In this document: positions 11,330 through 23,015 of the stretch, piece after piece | Layout: every line of letters begins with the position of its first letter | Numbering within the stretch: position 1 is the stretch's first letter | DNA from: Steinernema hermaphroditum | Taxonomy: Eukaryota > Nematoda > Chromadorea > Rhabditida > Steinernematidae | Assembly (NCBI GenBank): GCA_030435675.1 | Contig: CM059624.1 | Span: forward strand, 4,364,769-4,428,768 | Direction: 5' to 3' | Length of the DNA: 64,000 bases | The notes under the pieces: generated by a model | Database searches by the model: none | What the model saw: only the letters and a program-made list of their open reading frames with translations | Told to the model about the DNA's origin: nothing | Position numbers and translations under genes: made by a program

Positions 11330-12747
11330 CTTACAACACCAACACAAACCAATTATTACGTAAATCTAATCTACAAGCAGTGGTTACATACAGTAAATAA
11401 TCAGTTATTCATTTGCGGACGACCCAGCAGCCCCTAGCACCCCAGTCATAGTTTCCATCGGCAGTTTCGGGTGGCGTGCTGATGTCGAAGTGCTCTTGTT
11501 CCGCGGGTGGATTGTCGTCGTTGCGGTGGAGGAGATCCCCGAAGATAGAGTCCACAACGCCTTGCCGTGGGGCGTCTTCTTCGAAGTCGGAAACGGAAGA
11601 GCTACCGATCGGAGTGCCCGGAATCGTGCCCTGAGTGGACCGCGCGCGCACAGAGAATCCAAACTCGTTGCCAGCTTCTTGGGAGAGTTCATCTTCGACA
11701 CCACCTGCGGACCTAAACGGAGAGAGGTTGCGGAAATTGATGTTCCGGGCTTACTGAGCATCTTCCAAGAAGTCGGGGAACACGCTGTCCATGATATCTT
11801 CCTGCGACGGCGCTTCTCCCTCGTACTCGTCAGAGGAGGAGTAGAGGGAGACGTTTCTGTTCGAAGCTTGAGGATTCTCGACCGCGGGAACACGGATCGA
11901 GAAGCGAAAGTCCCCCTGGATCGCTTTTATCTTCTTCGGTCCATTCACAGCTTCGTCTTCTTCTTCTCGCCTGCGCCTAAACGAATGGATCTAAGATGGT
12001 TTCGAGCATTTCTGCGCTCACTTCCGCTCTTCCATAATACGGCACTGATCTTTGAGAAAGTCCAGCGAAGTCATCATTCGCCTGCGCGTCCTTGACAAGT
12101 CGACCGGCACCGTCTCCTGCGTGGCTTCGGTCTTCTCAACGGTGGCGCCGACCTTCGTTCCGGTGGGACCGAGGTGAACCGTCTTCTTCTTCAGCACATG
12201 CAGCTGCCGATAGATGCGTTGCGCGTACTCGGGCTTCTTGGTTTCCTCGATCCAATTGTCGACGACTTTCCCGAGGCGCTCGTCGCTCTCCTCCAGTTCC
12301 CGAGCGCGCCTCTGCTGCTGCGCCAGCCGCTCACGCATCTCGGGGTCCTCTTCCAGCAGCTCGTTGTAACGCTGCATCATCGATTCGTGGCGCTCCACAA
12401 CGTCCTCATCGCACGGGATCTGACGGCACACCATACGGTTGAATGTTCCCCTCGGCACACTGAAGTGAAACGTATCAAGTGAGAGCTTAAGGAGTACGCC
12501 TACTAATCGTGAACTATCGATGGATCGAACTTGGGGATGCGCAGCTTCTTGCGGCGCCTCGGCGATCCGTTCACGGCGTCGCTCATCAGAAAACTTCTGA
12601 AAGATCAAAGATGAATGGAATGTGGCATGGCAACGATCGAATGAAGCGCGCGAAGGCCTCTGCTCAGCGGAACTTGCGAGCTCTGAGAGCGCAAACGAGT
12701 AGGAGTTGTTTCCAGAACACACACTACATGACAGCGAAAGTCGCAAG
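11330..12747 (-). repeat. Segmental duplication, parent-like copy (inverted partner at 31536-32552)
   Basis: The minus strand here is nearly identical to the plus strand at 31536-32552, from the shared CTTGCGACTTTCGCTGTCAT at the gene 5' side to the shared ACGTAATAATTGGTTTGTGT at the 3' side. The only large difference is 399 bp present here and missing from the partner. Confidence 0.9.
11409..12586 (-). CDS. Unrecognised charged, probably nuclear protein (intact duplicate)
   Basis: Four exons: 12504-12586, 12022-12459, 11755-11976 and 11409-11712, all with GT/AG introns of 41-45 bp. TTTCAG lies 10 bases upstream of the ATG, a likely trans-splice site. The protein starts MSDAVNGSPRRRKKLRIPKF, with a basic cluster that looks like a nuclear localisation signal. 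Then come a long Glu/Arg-rich helix probably forming a coiled coil (MQRYNELLEEDPEMRERLAQ), a stretch KKPEYAQRIYRQLHVLKKK, a basic ERKRRRREEED patch, an acidic Ser-rich region and the end YDWGARGCWVVRK. About 350 residues. I do not recognise the family and assign no function. Its near-identical inverted copy at 31.7 kb has lost 355 coding bases, so this is the functional candidate. Confidence 0.75.
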
Positions 12748-12866
12748 GCGCCTCAACATACAGAGACCATACCGTAAATCACCTTTGATTGATAGCGATG
12801 ATAGACAAAATAGTTTTCAGTTTCAGTGAAAAGTTTTCAGAAGTTTTGATATGATCGTTCTACAAG

Positions 12867-15016
12867 TTTACTGCAACGAAGCTTTCCAGTAGAAATTTTT
12901 AAGAACAACCGCTCGAAGCTCGATACAGCAAGGCAGACCAAACTGTTCACGTATTTCGTTGCGAGAGATAGCTCACAACATCAGCAGAAACAACGTCTAC
13001 CAACACAGACTGTCTGCAAGAAGAGTTCATTCCCTCACTTCCGTCATACAGACTCTGATGGAAGGTCGTCTTCGTTTTTTTTTCACGCGGGTCGATCAGG
13101 TGCTTACGCCAGTTACTATATGAAGACTTATGTTTTCTACAATTGAGATATTCCCGCGTATTTGGTGATCTGTTCTACCTTATTAATATGTCTCCTGTCT
13201 TCAGATTCACCAGAAGCGTTAATGCAGCGTTCAGCGCTAGTGAATAAGCTGATTGAATGCGGCTTGAAGATGGCTAAGAATAGTCGCAAGCTTCCCAGAG
13301 TGGCTTCTATACGCCTTTGTGATAGTCGCCATTCCTTAACTTCAGTCGTAGAAATTGCTGGTCGACAGAGAAACGCTACAACCTCAAAGAGCCGCCAGCA
13401 TTCGCCGCTTCGGAAGATCTCAACTGCGTGTCGCCGTTCACCTCCGTCATCCCTCGAGCACCATGCAAACAACAAAAAAAGTTCACGGCGCGATTCAATC
13501 TGCCGAAGCCGTCAAGGGTCTATCATTCGTCGTACGACTCGCAGGTCTCAAGAGCGCATCGTTGTAAGTCAGGTATGATGTAAATTTCCAGCCTAGTCTC
13601 TTATTCTAGAGTAATTCTGAGAAGGTTGTCGAATTTCCCCATAAAGAAGCGTTGATGCAGCGTTCTGTGCTAGTGAATAAGCTGATTGAATGCGGATTGA
13701 AGATGGCTAAGAATACTCGCAAGCTTCCCAGAGCAGCTTCTATACGCCTTCGTGATAGTCGCCATACTTTCACTTCAATCGGAGAAGTTGCTGGCCGACA
13801 GAGAAATGCTGTAAGCTCGAAGAGCCGCCAACAGTCGCCGCTTCGGAAGATCTCAACTTTGTGTCGCCGTTCACCTCCATCATCCCTCGAGCACCATGCT
13901 AACAACAAAAAAAGTTCACGGCGCGATTCAACCAACCGAAACCGTCAAGGGTCTATCATTCGTTGCATGAGTCGCAGGTCTCCAGATCGCTTCGTTGTTA
14001 GTCAAGCACGCTGTAAATATTCCGACCTAATCTCTTACTCTAGAGTAATTCCGAGAAGGTTATCGAATTTCCCCATAAAGAAGCGTTGATGAAGCGTTCG
14101 GCGCTAGTGAATCTGCTGATTGAATGCGGCTTGAAGATGGCTAGAAATACTCGCAAGCTTCCCAGAGTGGCTTCTATACGTCATTATAATGGTCGCCATC
14201 CTTCGACTTCAGCTGCAGAAGTTGCTGGTCGACGGAGAGACGTTGTATCCTCAACGAGCCGCCAGCATTCACCGCTTCGGAAGATCTCAACTGCGTGTCG
14301 TCGTTCACCTTCGTCATCCCGCGAGCATTATGATAATAACAAAAGAAGTTCACGGCACGATTCAACCAGCCGAAGCCGTCAAGGGTCTTCTACGCGCCAC
14401 ACGAGTCGCAGGTCTCCGGATCGTAGTGTGAGTCGGTTGTTGCATTTTACGTTTATCGTCTGCTTCAGAGTCGCACACGCATACGCCGTAGAAGTGAGGG
14501 ATCTGCCGCGCGACAAACTCCTCCCAAACGACGACGGTCTGATGCACTCTGTCACCTTCCGAAAATAAGCGAAGCGCGTACAATCGATGAGAAGCAGAAG
14601 ATCTTTCAAGCTATTCTTGATCGTCCTGGTCTGGCACAGCTCGTGGACCACGCGCTGGCTACAGTGAATCCGTATCGTCATAGGATTGCTAATGAATGTT
14701 GATTGTCAATCAGTTTTCATGCGTTGTTTCCTATGTAACTGTGTATAATTATGTCCTATATAAAGTATATGTACTTGAAGCGTTGAATGTACGTGGCTGT
14801 GCTGGTTTACAGCCCTGTGGTAACATGCAGGTGTCGAGCACTCCCCTTACCGCCGTGTACTTGCGGTCCTTAAACAGCTCAACCGCTGTTCGTCAGCTGC
14901 CGCATAGTACATGCAGACAAAGGTACATGACTATGTCTAAACTGTAGACACCGACTTCAGCTGCAAATCACCTAAAAGGATTTCAGGTCTCCTTTGCTGG
15001 ACCGTTCGCTTATTAA
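12867..15016 (+). repeat. 2.1-kb direct segmental duplication, copy 1 (partner 52403-54543)
   Basis: Starts near TTTACTGCAACGAAG and ends near TGGACCGTTCGCTTATTAAT. Every landmark of the SR-rich gene lies exactly 39,529 bp before its partner in copy 2, from the first acceptor (13205/52734) to the stop (14702/54231). The 3' flank after about 14790 differs by small insertions (a 45-bp block here is replaced in copy 2). Confidence 0.92.
13205..14702 (+). CDS. SR-rich protein with three tandemly repeated exons, copy 1
   Basis: Exons: 13205-13563, 13610-13996, 14044-14427 and 14469-14702. The first three are homologous to one another, each encoding about 120-129 residues of the pattern ALMQRSALVNKLIECGLKMA, then RKLPR.ASIR, a Ser/Arg/Gln-rich middle (SRQHSPLRKIS) and SRSRQGS...SRRSPDR at the end. 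Exons 2 and 3 are multiples of three and begin and end in phase 0, so exon duplication keeps the frame. The fourth exon is single: basic RTRIRRRSEGSAARQ, PPKRRR, then a helix DEKQKIFQAILDRPGLAQ and the end HRIANEC. Composition suggests a nuclear RNA-processing or chromatin protein, but I do not recognise it. The start is unresolved: an upstream exon about 12960-13097 joins in frame here (nine-T tract) but lacks an ATG; the first in-frame ATG in exon 1 is at 13220. The donor after exon 2 is GTTAGT, weaker than GTAAGT in copy 2. Confidence 0.65.
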
Positions 15017-15294
15017 TGGTACTATGTATAGACTTGTTTCTGATTTGTTGTGGCTTGTTCGTTTGCTTTGCTGTTCTCCGTTCCTCGACGGTATCAAGTG
15101 CACCAAGTGTAGTTGACTTAGGATTATATGACAGAGCTCGATACCATCGGATTTATTATGTTAGTATGTGCACAGGATGCAATTCTCTCAACAAGCAACT
15201 GAAACTGACGAAAGCAGATTGCGGCTTGTTAACATACAGAAAGAATTCGGAGAGAATATATCCAGAATATACTCATCTTTTCGCTTTTTGCACA
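14703..15294. other. 3' flank of the SR gene and intergenic space
   Basis: To 15016 this is still part of the duplicated segment. From 15017 to 15294 there is a short plus-strand open frame starting MVLCIDLFLICCGLFVCF, hydrophobic at first, with no splice or family support. It abuts the stop of the strawberry notch gene. Confidence 0.5.
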
Positions 15295-18200
15295 TCAAGG
15301 TAGCTTTTGCTGCAGTGTTCCTCCAGGCGACCGACCAGTGCACGTAGGTGTGTTGCGATCACGAGCAGTCCTAAACGGCACCGCGTCAGAGGAGGAGGGG
15401 AAAAGTGCAAACCTACCGACGATCTTCTGGTTCTCCTCAGTACGGACTCGGATCACCTGCATCCGAGCCGACTTCCTAGTGCTATCACGGATGTTGCCGC
15501 CACAGAGGACCTCCTCGACAATCGGCCACACAGAGAGAACGGCGCCGGAGAGAATGAAGTAGGTGCGCGTCCGCCTGCCCACTTCGCAGTATTGACCCTG
15601 GGAAGCTGTCTTACATTTACCGTGGACGAAGATGTGCTGACAAGATGAAGCGGCGTCTGAAGGAAAAAACGTCATGAGAACTCGTGGCAACGCGCTTACT
15701 TTCGTACTGATCCTTCCAGACCTGTTCGGCTTCTTCGGGAGGCGTTTTCTGGAAGCGCTTCTTGATATCGGCGATAGGTTCGAGCTTCGCAGATCGGCCA
15801 GTAGAAGGGCGCGTCAAAGCGTACATCCTGACACCCTTTTCCATGCCGAGTTTACCGATTCCGTAGATTAAAGCGGCGGATCGCTTACCGGCAGGACCCT
15901 TTTTGCTGATGTAGAAGCCGTCCTAAATAAAGTGGACATTGAAAATATAACAGAAGCAAGAAACGCTCACTTCTTCGCTGTTATGGTCCTTGTAGAGCTC
16001 CATGGCCTGTTCCCAGGAAACACCCCTTTCGACGACGACCTTGTGCATCTCCACGCGGAAGCTTCCTTTCTGAGCGTGGCCGACGAAAACGCGAGTCTCC
16101 ATTTTGCGTACGACGTCGCTCCCGGTTCCCAGATCCATGATTCCGAGGTCGTAGGTGCCATCACAGCGCGCCTGTTCGACGAGTGCCTTCAAGACGTCAA
16201 GGAAGTACTGGAAGAGGGCGTTCTGAGCGTGTACTGGTAGACCGAGAATGCGATTCAGGAACTTGGAGATGTTGGCGGCTTCGCGTTCAACCGAGTAGAC
16301 GTCCTTGTCGACGCGATTCAGAAGCCCAACGCCTTCCATGTAGTGGCGCATGTCCTGGAAGAAGTTCCCGGGCATGTAGTCGGCAGGCGGCTCAATCAAC
16401 GGAGGATTGAGGCTTCCGATTATGGAGCGGCAGAGCACGTCCAGCGCAGAACGACCGTACTTCGTGTCCAGGTTGAATTGACTCAGATCGCGAGTTTCGG
16501 TGGCACGCCGATCTCCGTGGGTAAGTGCTCCGAGCGATTCGAGACGCTTGGCGACGATGGAGGCGAATCGCTTCTCTCCAGCTAGTTCTGAGATCAGGAA
16601 CAGGTACTCCGGGGCGCTGACTTGGTTGGAACGGTGAGTTCTTCCGAACTGCTGAATGGCCTTGTCAGCGGACCACGGTAATTCCAAAGTGATGTGGACA
16701 CGGCGAAGCTGATTCTGGGCGCGGCGATCCGACTGCAGGGAAATGCCGGAACTGGCGGCTTCGGAGATGATGGCGATTTTCTTCGCTCCCTTCATGAATA
16801 GGTCCTTCTCCTCAAGGTTCATCTTCTCGAGTGCTACATCAACATTCGCCGACCGGAGTTCGTAGCAAACTTCGCCATCCGGTTTCGTAACTACGCGTCC
16901 CTTCCGTCCAGTGAGTTCGGCGACGAACTGAGGACCTCCGAGCTCATCGATGAGGTGATCAAGAGTATTGGCAGGAAGCGACTTTCCCAGTTTCTCAATC
17001 GCAGCCAGCAGTTTCGTCTTGACAGTGGAGAGATCGGTTGCCGATGCGAAGCCATCAGAGAAGTCGTTGTCGATGATGCGGCTCGACTTGATGAAGGCGT
17101 CCGCTGAGAACTTCATCGCTTCCGATTCTATGGCGTTCTTTCGTTTCAGTGCTCCTGATATGGCAGCATTCTGCTTCTTGCGCCGCAGTTCCTTGCGAAA
17201 TTCTTTTCTTCGCCTTTCGCGCTCCTCGCGGCGCGTCTTCTTGATCTCTGCAATTTCTTTTGCCGTTTTTCCGAGCAATTCTGGATGGGCACGTCGATAT
17301 GAGTATGGATCAGCTGGAACAACTGGCATGTAACTTCAGGTGCTACAGTGATATTCCTACCGTTCTCGAAATCAAATGTGAACGGGTTGAATTCTTCTTC
17401 TGATTCCGAAGAGTCGTCTTCTTCTTCGTCATAGTCCTCGCTTGACGACGATTCTGCCTCTTGCATTAGGGTGTTGATCCATGCTTCGTCGTCGTCTCCA
17501 ATGGAAATGTCCTCATCGGAACCGTCGCCGTCCGTAGTGTCACTGTCATTGATTTCTTCCTCATATTCATCGGAGTCGTCCTCATCCTGACGGCGCTTTG
17601 CTTGAGGAGATATTTCGAAGTCCTCGAGCAGTTCGTTTCGTCTTCTTTTCCGGTTTTCACCTTCGCCAAAGCAGCCGAACATGCGACCCATGTCGTCGAG
17701 TGCGTCTCCCGCGCCACACCTTCCACTACCTGTGGGGAAGTGCTTTTCGATGAGTCCTTGTAGAACAGCCCTAGAAACGAAATAAAATAACCGCTGTAGA
17801 TAACAAACACCTACTTCGCAGTGGAAACAAATTCTGTTAACTCTCCGCCACAATCCTCCAGCTGTTCAAGAGTCCTAGCTTCGCCAGTGGACTGCAGTCC
17901 GATAACAACACACTTATTTTGCTTGATGGACTCGCGGGTGATTCTCACGCATGCTTCGACCTTCGCGGCGATACACAGGTACTTAAAGAAGCGCTGGTGC
18001 GCAGCCCAGAACTGGCCCCAAATCATTTTGTGTGCACTTCGGCGGTCTTCAGACATTTGATCCAACGCGTTCTGAAGCACAAAAGTGTTTCCTGGGGTCA
18101 GAGCGTACTGAACCTACTTGGAACTGCCGCCGACACTCAAGCCAGAGCTTCACAGAGTCGTCGTACACTCGGATGAACTCGTCGCTGAGGGGAACTTCTT

Positions 18201-19781
18201 GGACGCGGAAACTGACTCCACGGAAGGAGAGCTGCCGAGCCAGGTACATGCCTCGTTGCTTCATGTCCATGGCGACGACCTCCATGGCACCAACACCACG
18301 ACGTTCCACCGCGTTGATGAAGTCACCAAACTCAGGGAAGGACTGTCCAGAACCCCAAAGACCCAGTCGGGTCATGTAGGCCATGTTGCGTGGTTCAGAA
18401 GCTCCTGTGGCAGAGGCGTATACGACACGGGCATTAGGCAATTCCTTCTGTAGCTCGAGAACCATTCGACCAGTCTTTGTTGGCTTTGAACCAGCGGAGG
18501 GACACAGATTCTTCGCCCGATGGCATTCGTCAAAGACGATGACGCCGTCAAAATCCTGAAGAAAAAGAAGTAAAAGACGCTCATAGAAGATGGAATATAC
18601 AGGTCCGCCACACCATTGCACAAGCTGCTTCAGCCGGGAACGGTATTTCGCTTTCGCAGTTCGGCACTCTCCGATGAGCGAAGAGTAGGTGGCGAACATC
18701 ACCCCTTTCTTGATCTCACCATTCTCCTTGCCGCTTATCTTTGCGTACTTCAGCTTGTTCAGCTGATAGACGTTGATGCCTGTGGCACCGATATCACGGA
18801 AATCCCTTTCGGAATCGTAACGGAGATCGGAAGAAACACTCAACCTGAAGAAGGAGAACAATAAAATCAATCGAGTAGTGTACGAGTTACCATATCGCAC
18901 GTTTTCGACCCAACAGGAAGTTTTCGTAGATGATACAGGCGATGGTTCGACCCTTTCCGACACCTGCTCCATCGCCAATGAGGTAGCCGCAACGTTCTCC
19001 TGAGGGAAGGCAATTTTGGTGCATCTGGCAGGCGTAGATGACAGCTTCAAGTTGGAGGGCAGAGATGCAACCTGTGTCGATGAGCTGAATCAGCGACATT
19101 ATTGGGGTTAGTTTGTCGTCAATTTTCTACCTCTTCTGGGATCGAAATTTGATATTTGACATCGGGAGGCTGTACACTGCTCAAGGTGGACGTTTCCACG
19201 ACACAGTCAGGATGTTGAAGTCCAGAGCAAAGCTTCGAGGGCACGTACTCAGCGTACGTTTCTGCGTGGCCTACGTCGTCTTCATCGTCGGCGTATGCGT
19301 TATTGACGCCTGTTGGAAAACCCGGTTCGACAAGTGGCGCTTGTTTCCTTGCGGCACCGAGATTCGCTGGACCCAGCTGAAGCGGAGCAGGGCTTGGATA
19401 CTGTAGCGTCGTATTCCCGCTACTGGGCATTGAAGACACTCTCACGGGCACTCGAATTTCCCTCTGATCGACAAATCTTCCTTGGTTCTGCATGGACCGA
19501 CCGCGTCCACGGTGGTGAGTCGCATATGATATGGAGGAGCGAGCTCCGTATGGCTGCTGTGGTGTCCCTCTTGGTCGCGCACTCGTTTTTATGATTCTGC
19601 CGCGAATGGGAGTCCCCGGAGAAGCGTAACTGATCATATGACCTGCTGCTGGCGACGGGTGCGGCTGGAAGAACATCGGGTAGTAGCCATGCTGTTGGTA
19701 CTGCAGATGTGGTTGCGGAAGATGTCGCTGCGGAGTTCCAAGCGACCGATTCATATGCGGTCCAGTGTATGAGCGATTCAT
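15295..19781 (-). CDS. let-765: Strawberry notch (SBNO) DExH-type helicase-like coregulator
   Basis: SBNO proteins are nuclear SF2-type helicase-like factors acting in Notch and EGFR pathway transcription. The start is ATG at 19781, with CTTTTCAG 9 bases upstream. Order of parts: a Pro/Gln/Gly/Arg-rich N-terminus; [11 protein letters not shown] and [17 protein letters not shown]; Walker [12 protein letters not shown] (about 18940-18972); [10 protein letters not shown]; the DExH box [12 protein letters not shown] (about 18511-18545); [80 protein letters not shown]; a long acidic Ser/Asp/Glu insert about 17350-17700; and a helicase C-terminal part [10 protein letters not shown]...[20 protein letters not shown]. 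The end carries [20 protein letters not shown]. About 1,300 residues, near the family's usual size. A possible longer N-terminus upstream (MGNSRSRP, around 20020) was not used because a trans-splice site precedes the chosen ATG. Confidence 0.93.
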
Positions 19782-20269
19782 GATCGCCTCTGAAAAGATG
19801 AAAGAGAATTGCCGTGCACGATGTTGGAAATAAACAACGAAGCGAACACAAAAAGAAGAGAGCAACTTTTGCCAACTCCTATGCGACTCGCAAGTGAACA
19901 CACGGGTGAAATCTGACTCGTCAATTGGAGTTCCTCTGCAGCATAACCGCTACTCGAGGGGCTCACCCATTTCAGCTCCTCATAGTCCTCTCCGGGCGCT
20001 GCTCTGAGGCTCAGAGGTCTACTACGGGAGTTGCCCACCTACCCCACCAATCCCATCCCACAACAAAAGAACGCTTCAACAGCACTCGCTCAGATTCAGA
20101 TTGCAACCACTGGTTTCATTAACAACGAGTTGGAAGTTCACGAAATATTGAAAGTATGAAATTGACCAAACAACAAACAAGAGATATGCAGCAAGCGACC
20201 CAACAAAGGACATTTTATGCATAACTATGAACAAGGAACAACTACTGGCAACGTACATGAATTTCGCGC

Positions 20270-20779
20270 TCACTGCGCATTCTTCTTGTGACGGCAAACT
20301 TCGCGGTGCGCCTGCCAATCCATGCGTTGACACTCCAGACTGCAGTAGGTCGTATTCCAACAACACGGGTAACAGGCTTCCTTCGCACACACGCGGCACC
20401 ACTGGCGTCTCTTCACTCTGTTCAGTTCCTCTCGGTGTGTTCTCTGGACCTCTTGGATCTGCTGCTCCATAAGGTCATTCGATTCCTTGAATATTTTTAC
20501 TCTGGAACTTAAGGATCGTCAGAAATCACACAAGCATAACGGAACACACTTCATCTCTTCCTCCCTGATACGGTACTGCGCGACAATTTCGGCCCGCTTC
20601 TTGTGGCGGTCATTGACGAACTCCTGGTGCAACTGCAAATCATAGCATAAGGTGCTAGACGAGCTAGAAAGAAGCGAACGTACTTTTTCGGTTAACTCCA
20701 CGAGCACCTTCTCCAGCGAGTCCTTGTAGCTGTTTGACCATTTCTTCTGGAGCTCTATGAGCTTTTCGTTGGTGTTCAT
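20270..20779 (-). CDS. Small MYND zinc-finger protein, BS69/BRA-like C-terminus
   Basis: Three exons: 20684-20779, 20550-20632 and 20270-20501. The ATG is 3 bases after TTTTAG, a likely trans-splice site. The N-terminal two thirds are helical and charged (KLIELQKKWSNSYKDSLEKV, HKKRAEIVAQYRIREEEMK). The C-terminal MYND finger has its Cys/His set in QWCRVCAKEACYPCCWNTTY followed by CSLECQRMDWQAHREVC. This matches the C-terminal coiled coil plus MYND of ZMYND11/ZMYND8 and nematode BRA-1/BRA-2, which bind PxLxP partners such as corepressors and BMP receptors. At about 136 residues it lacks any PHD, bromo or PWWP domain, as in the BRA proteins. SBNO follows about 490 bp downstream on the same strand. 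Confidence 0.8.
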
Positions 20780-22136
20780 GGCTAAAAGTGGGGAACTAAT
20801 TATTAAAACCTCAAACAACAATCAAGTGAAAACACACCAAGGTATACAATGATCTTGTTATGCAACGCTCGGAACGATAGTAATCGCACTCAGGAGATAA
20901 AGAATCGCCTGCACGGGCTCCACTGGTAATATGGTATTCAAAAATCCGGCTCACAGTAAAACAATCAATGCAAAAATATCATAGCCTCGGCAGAAACGTT
21001 CGCGCACCTGCACAGAAATTAGAAGGAACGGAAGAATGAACGTTGGAATACCACGAGATATTTTAAATTGTTCGGTCTCACACCGATTTTTTCAACCGTA
21101 TTCGCAGAGACAGTGTTCTGGAATTTTTGCACCTCGCATGTCCTCTCCGCTCTGGCATTTTGTCTCCCTTTGCTTTGGCGGTGGTCGATTCTTGTTTTGC
21201 TGTGATTGTGACGCTTATGAATCCGTTTGTGGAAAAATTTCCATCAGTAAATCGCGCAACTTCGGCAAAATTATATTTTTGGGTAATGTAATTTTTGTGA
21301 TCCAGTTTGGGGGTGCTTAGGGGAGGTGGTTTGGTGTGTTTGGGCTGAAATTTTAAAATAAGTGTCTCTAGGGGCGTAACTATAAGTGTGTAAAATTTTG
21401 GGCCCAAATCATGTCAGGAGCGCGAGTTAGGCCTGATTTTATGGTTTTTCAATAAAAATTAAAAATAAAATGGTTAAAAATTTTTGTAACAGTGATATTA
21501 GTATCATTTTGAAGAGCAAAAAATTTAGAGAAAGTGCGATTTCTCTGATTTTGCTCAAAAAATTTAGAAAAAAAGATAAAAATCGTTTTTGACTTTTCGA
21601 CCAGTGAAGTTGCAACGGTTAATAACTCTTCAGGGTTTTTAAATTTGTGGAATATTTTAGTATCATCTGAAAGCGCTGTCAATTCTGCAGAGGGTGGTCC
21701 CGGCGGATCTTAGATCGCGAGATATGCATCGAAACAGAAAATTTTGGTGGTGACAGAAGTTGGAGATCGCGAAATCGGGTGGTCCCGACGCGATTCGCCT
21801 GTGGGAGCAGGTGAGGTGGCAGCAAGTTGCAGACGAGCGAAGCGAGCGTCAACCTGTTGCGCAGTTGCTTTTCACTTTCTCCACAATTTGACCGATGTTA
21901 ACCTGTTGCACAGCGGTAACCTTACTTTTTTCCACAACTTCCCCTCAGTTAACCTGTCGCGCAGCCCCCACCCAGGCTAGTTCACCAAGTTAATTTTTGG
22001 CTGCTGCTACGCTGCCGGTGAAATAACTGTTACTGCCGTGCTAGGTGGACTGCGTTTTCCTGACCGTTGATCTTGATGCTTGTGTGCAGGAATGAGTGCA
22101 AAATGAGATGACATGTTACAGGTTGTACCAAAGGTC
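20780..22136. other. AT-rich intergenic region between divergent genes
   Basis: No supported gene. 21400-21660 is rich in A and T runs (AAAATTTAGAAAAAAAG-like words). A GGTGGTCCCG word occurs twice, near 21693 and 21780. A tandem repeat lies at 21848-21975. The right end should hold the promoter of the NAC alpha gene. Confidence 0.5.
21848..21975 (+). repeat. Imperfect tandem repeat, about 50-bp period, 2.5 copies
   Basis: Units begin at 21848, 21897 and 21948 with GTCAACCTGTTGCGCAG, GTTAACCTGTTGCACAG and GTTAACCTGTCGCGCAG, each followed by a pyrimidine run and CCACAA (the last unit is cut short). Confidence 0.75.
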
Positions 22137-22740
<604 letters not shown>

Positions 22741-23015
22741 AATTTTTCATGTCGTATATGTTGTTTTTGGCTCTTGATGAAATTGTTCCTTGTTGTGGAT
22801 TGCATAAAATAATTGGTTTGAATTTCGTGGTATGTTGCAAGAAGTCAATGGATTTTCAGGAACGTTCAGGATGAGTGAGAGCGCAGTGGTCGGGTAGTAC
22901 CAAACGTGACCCCGATCAATTTCAGACATAGACGATGCGAGCCAGACTGTCTGTCTAGTTTCGCTGTCTGTGCGTCTCATGTGGCCTCTTCATTTAAAAC
23001 GACTCACCTGAGGCT

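Noticed and set aside
10966..11352. 128-codon minus-strand open frame
   Set aside because: Coincides with a dispersed repeat shared with 33240-33450, and frames are not kept between copies.
13162..13204. Start of SR copy 1 by reading through the acceptor (MVICSTLLICLLSSDS)
   Set aside because: The apparent first residue is not an ATG (GTG), and the sequence before 13205 reads as an intron polypyrimidine end.
19800..20038. Possible extra N-terminal exon of strawberry notch beginning MGNSRSRP
   Set aside because: A trans-splice-like CTTTTCAG lies directly before the ATG at 19781, and the upstream frame runs into a stop without a good donor.
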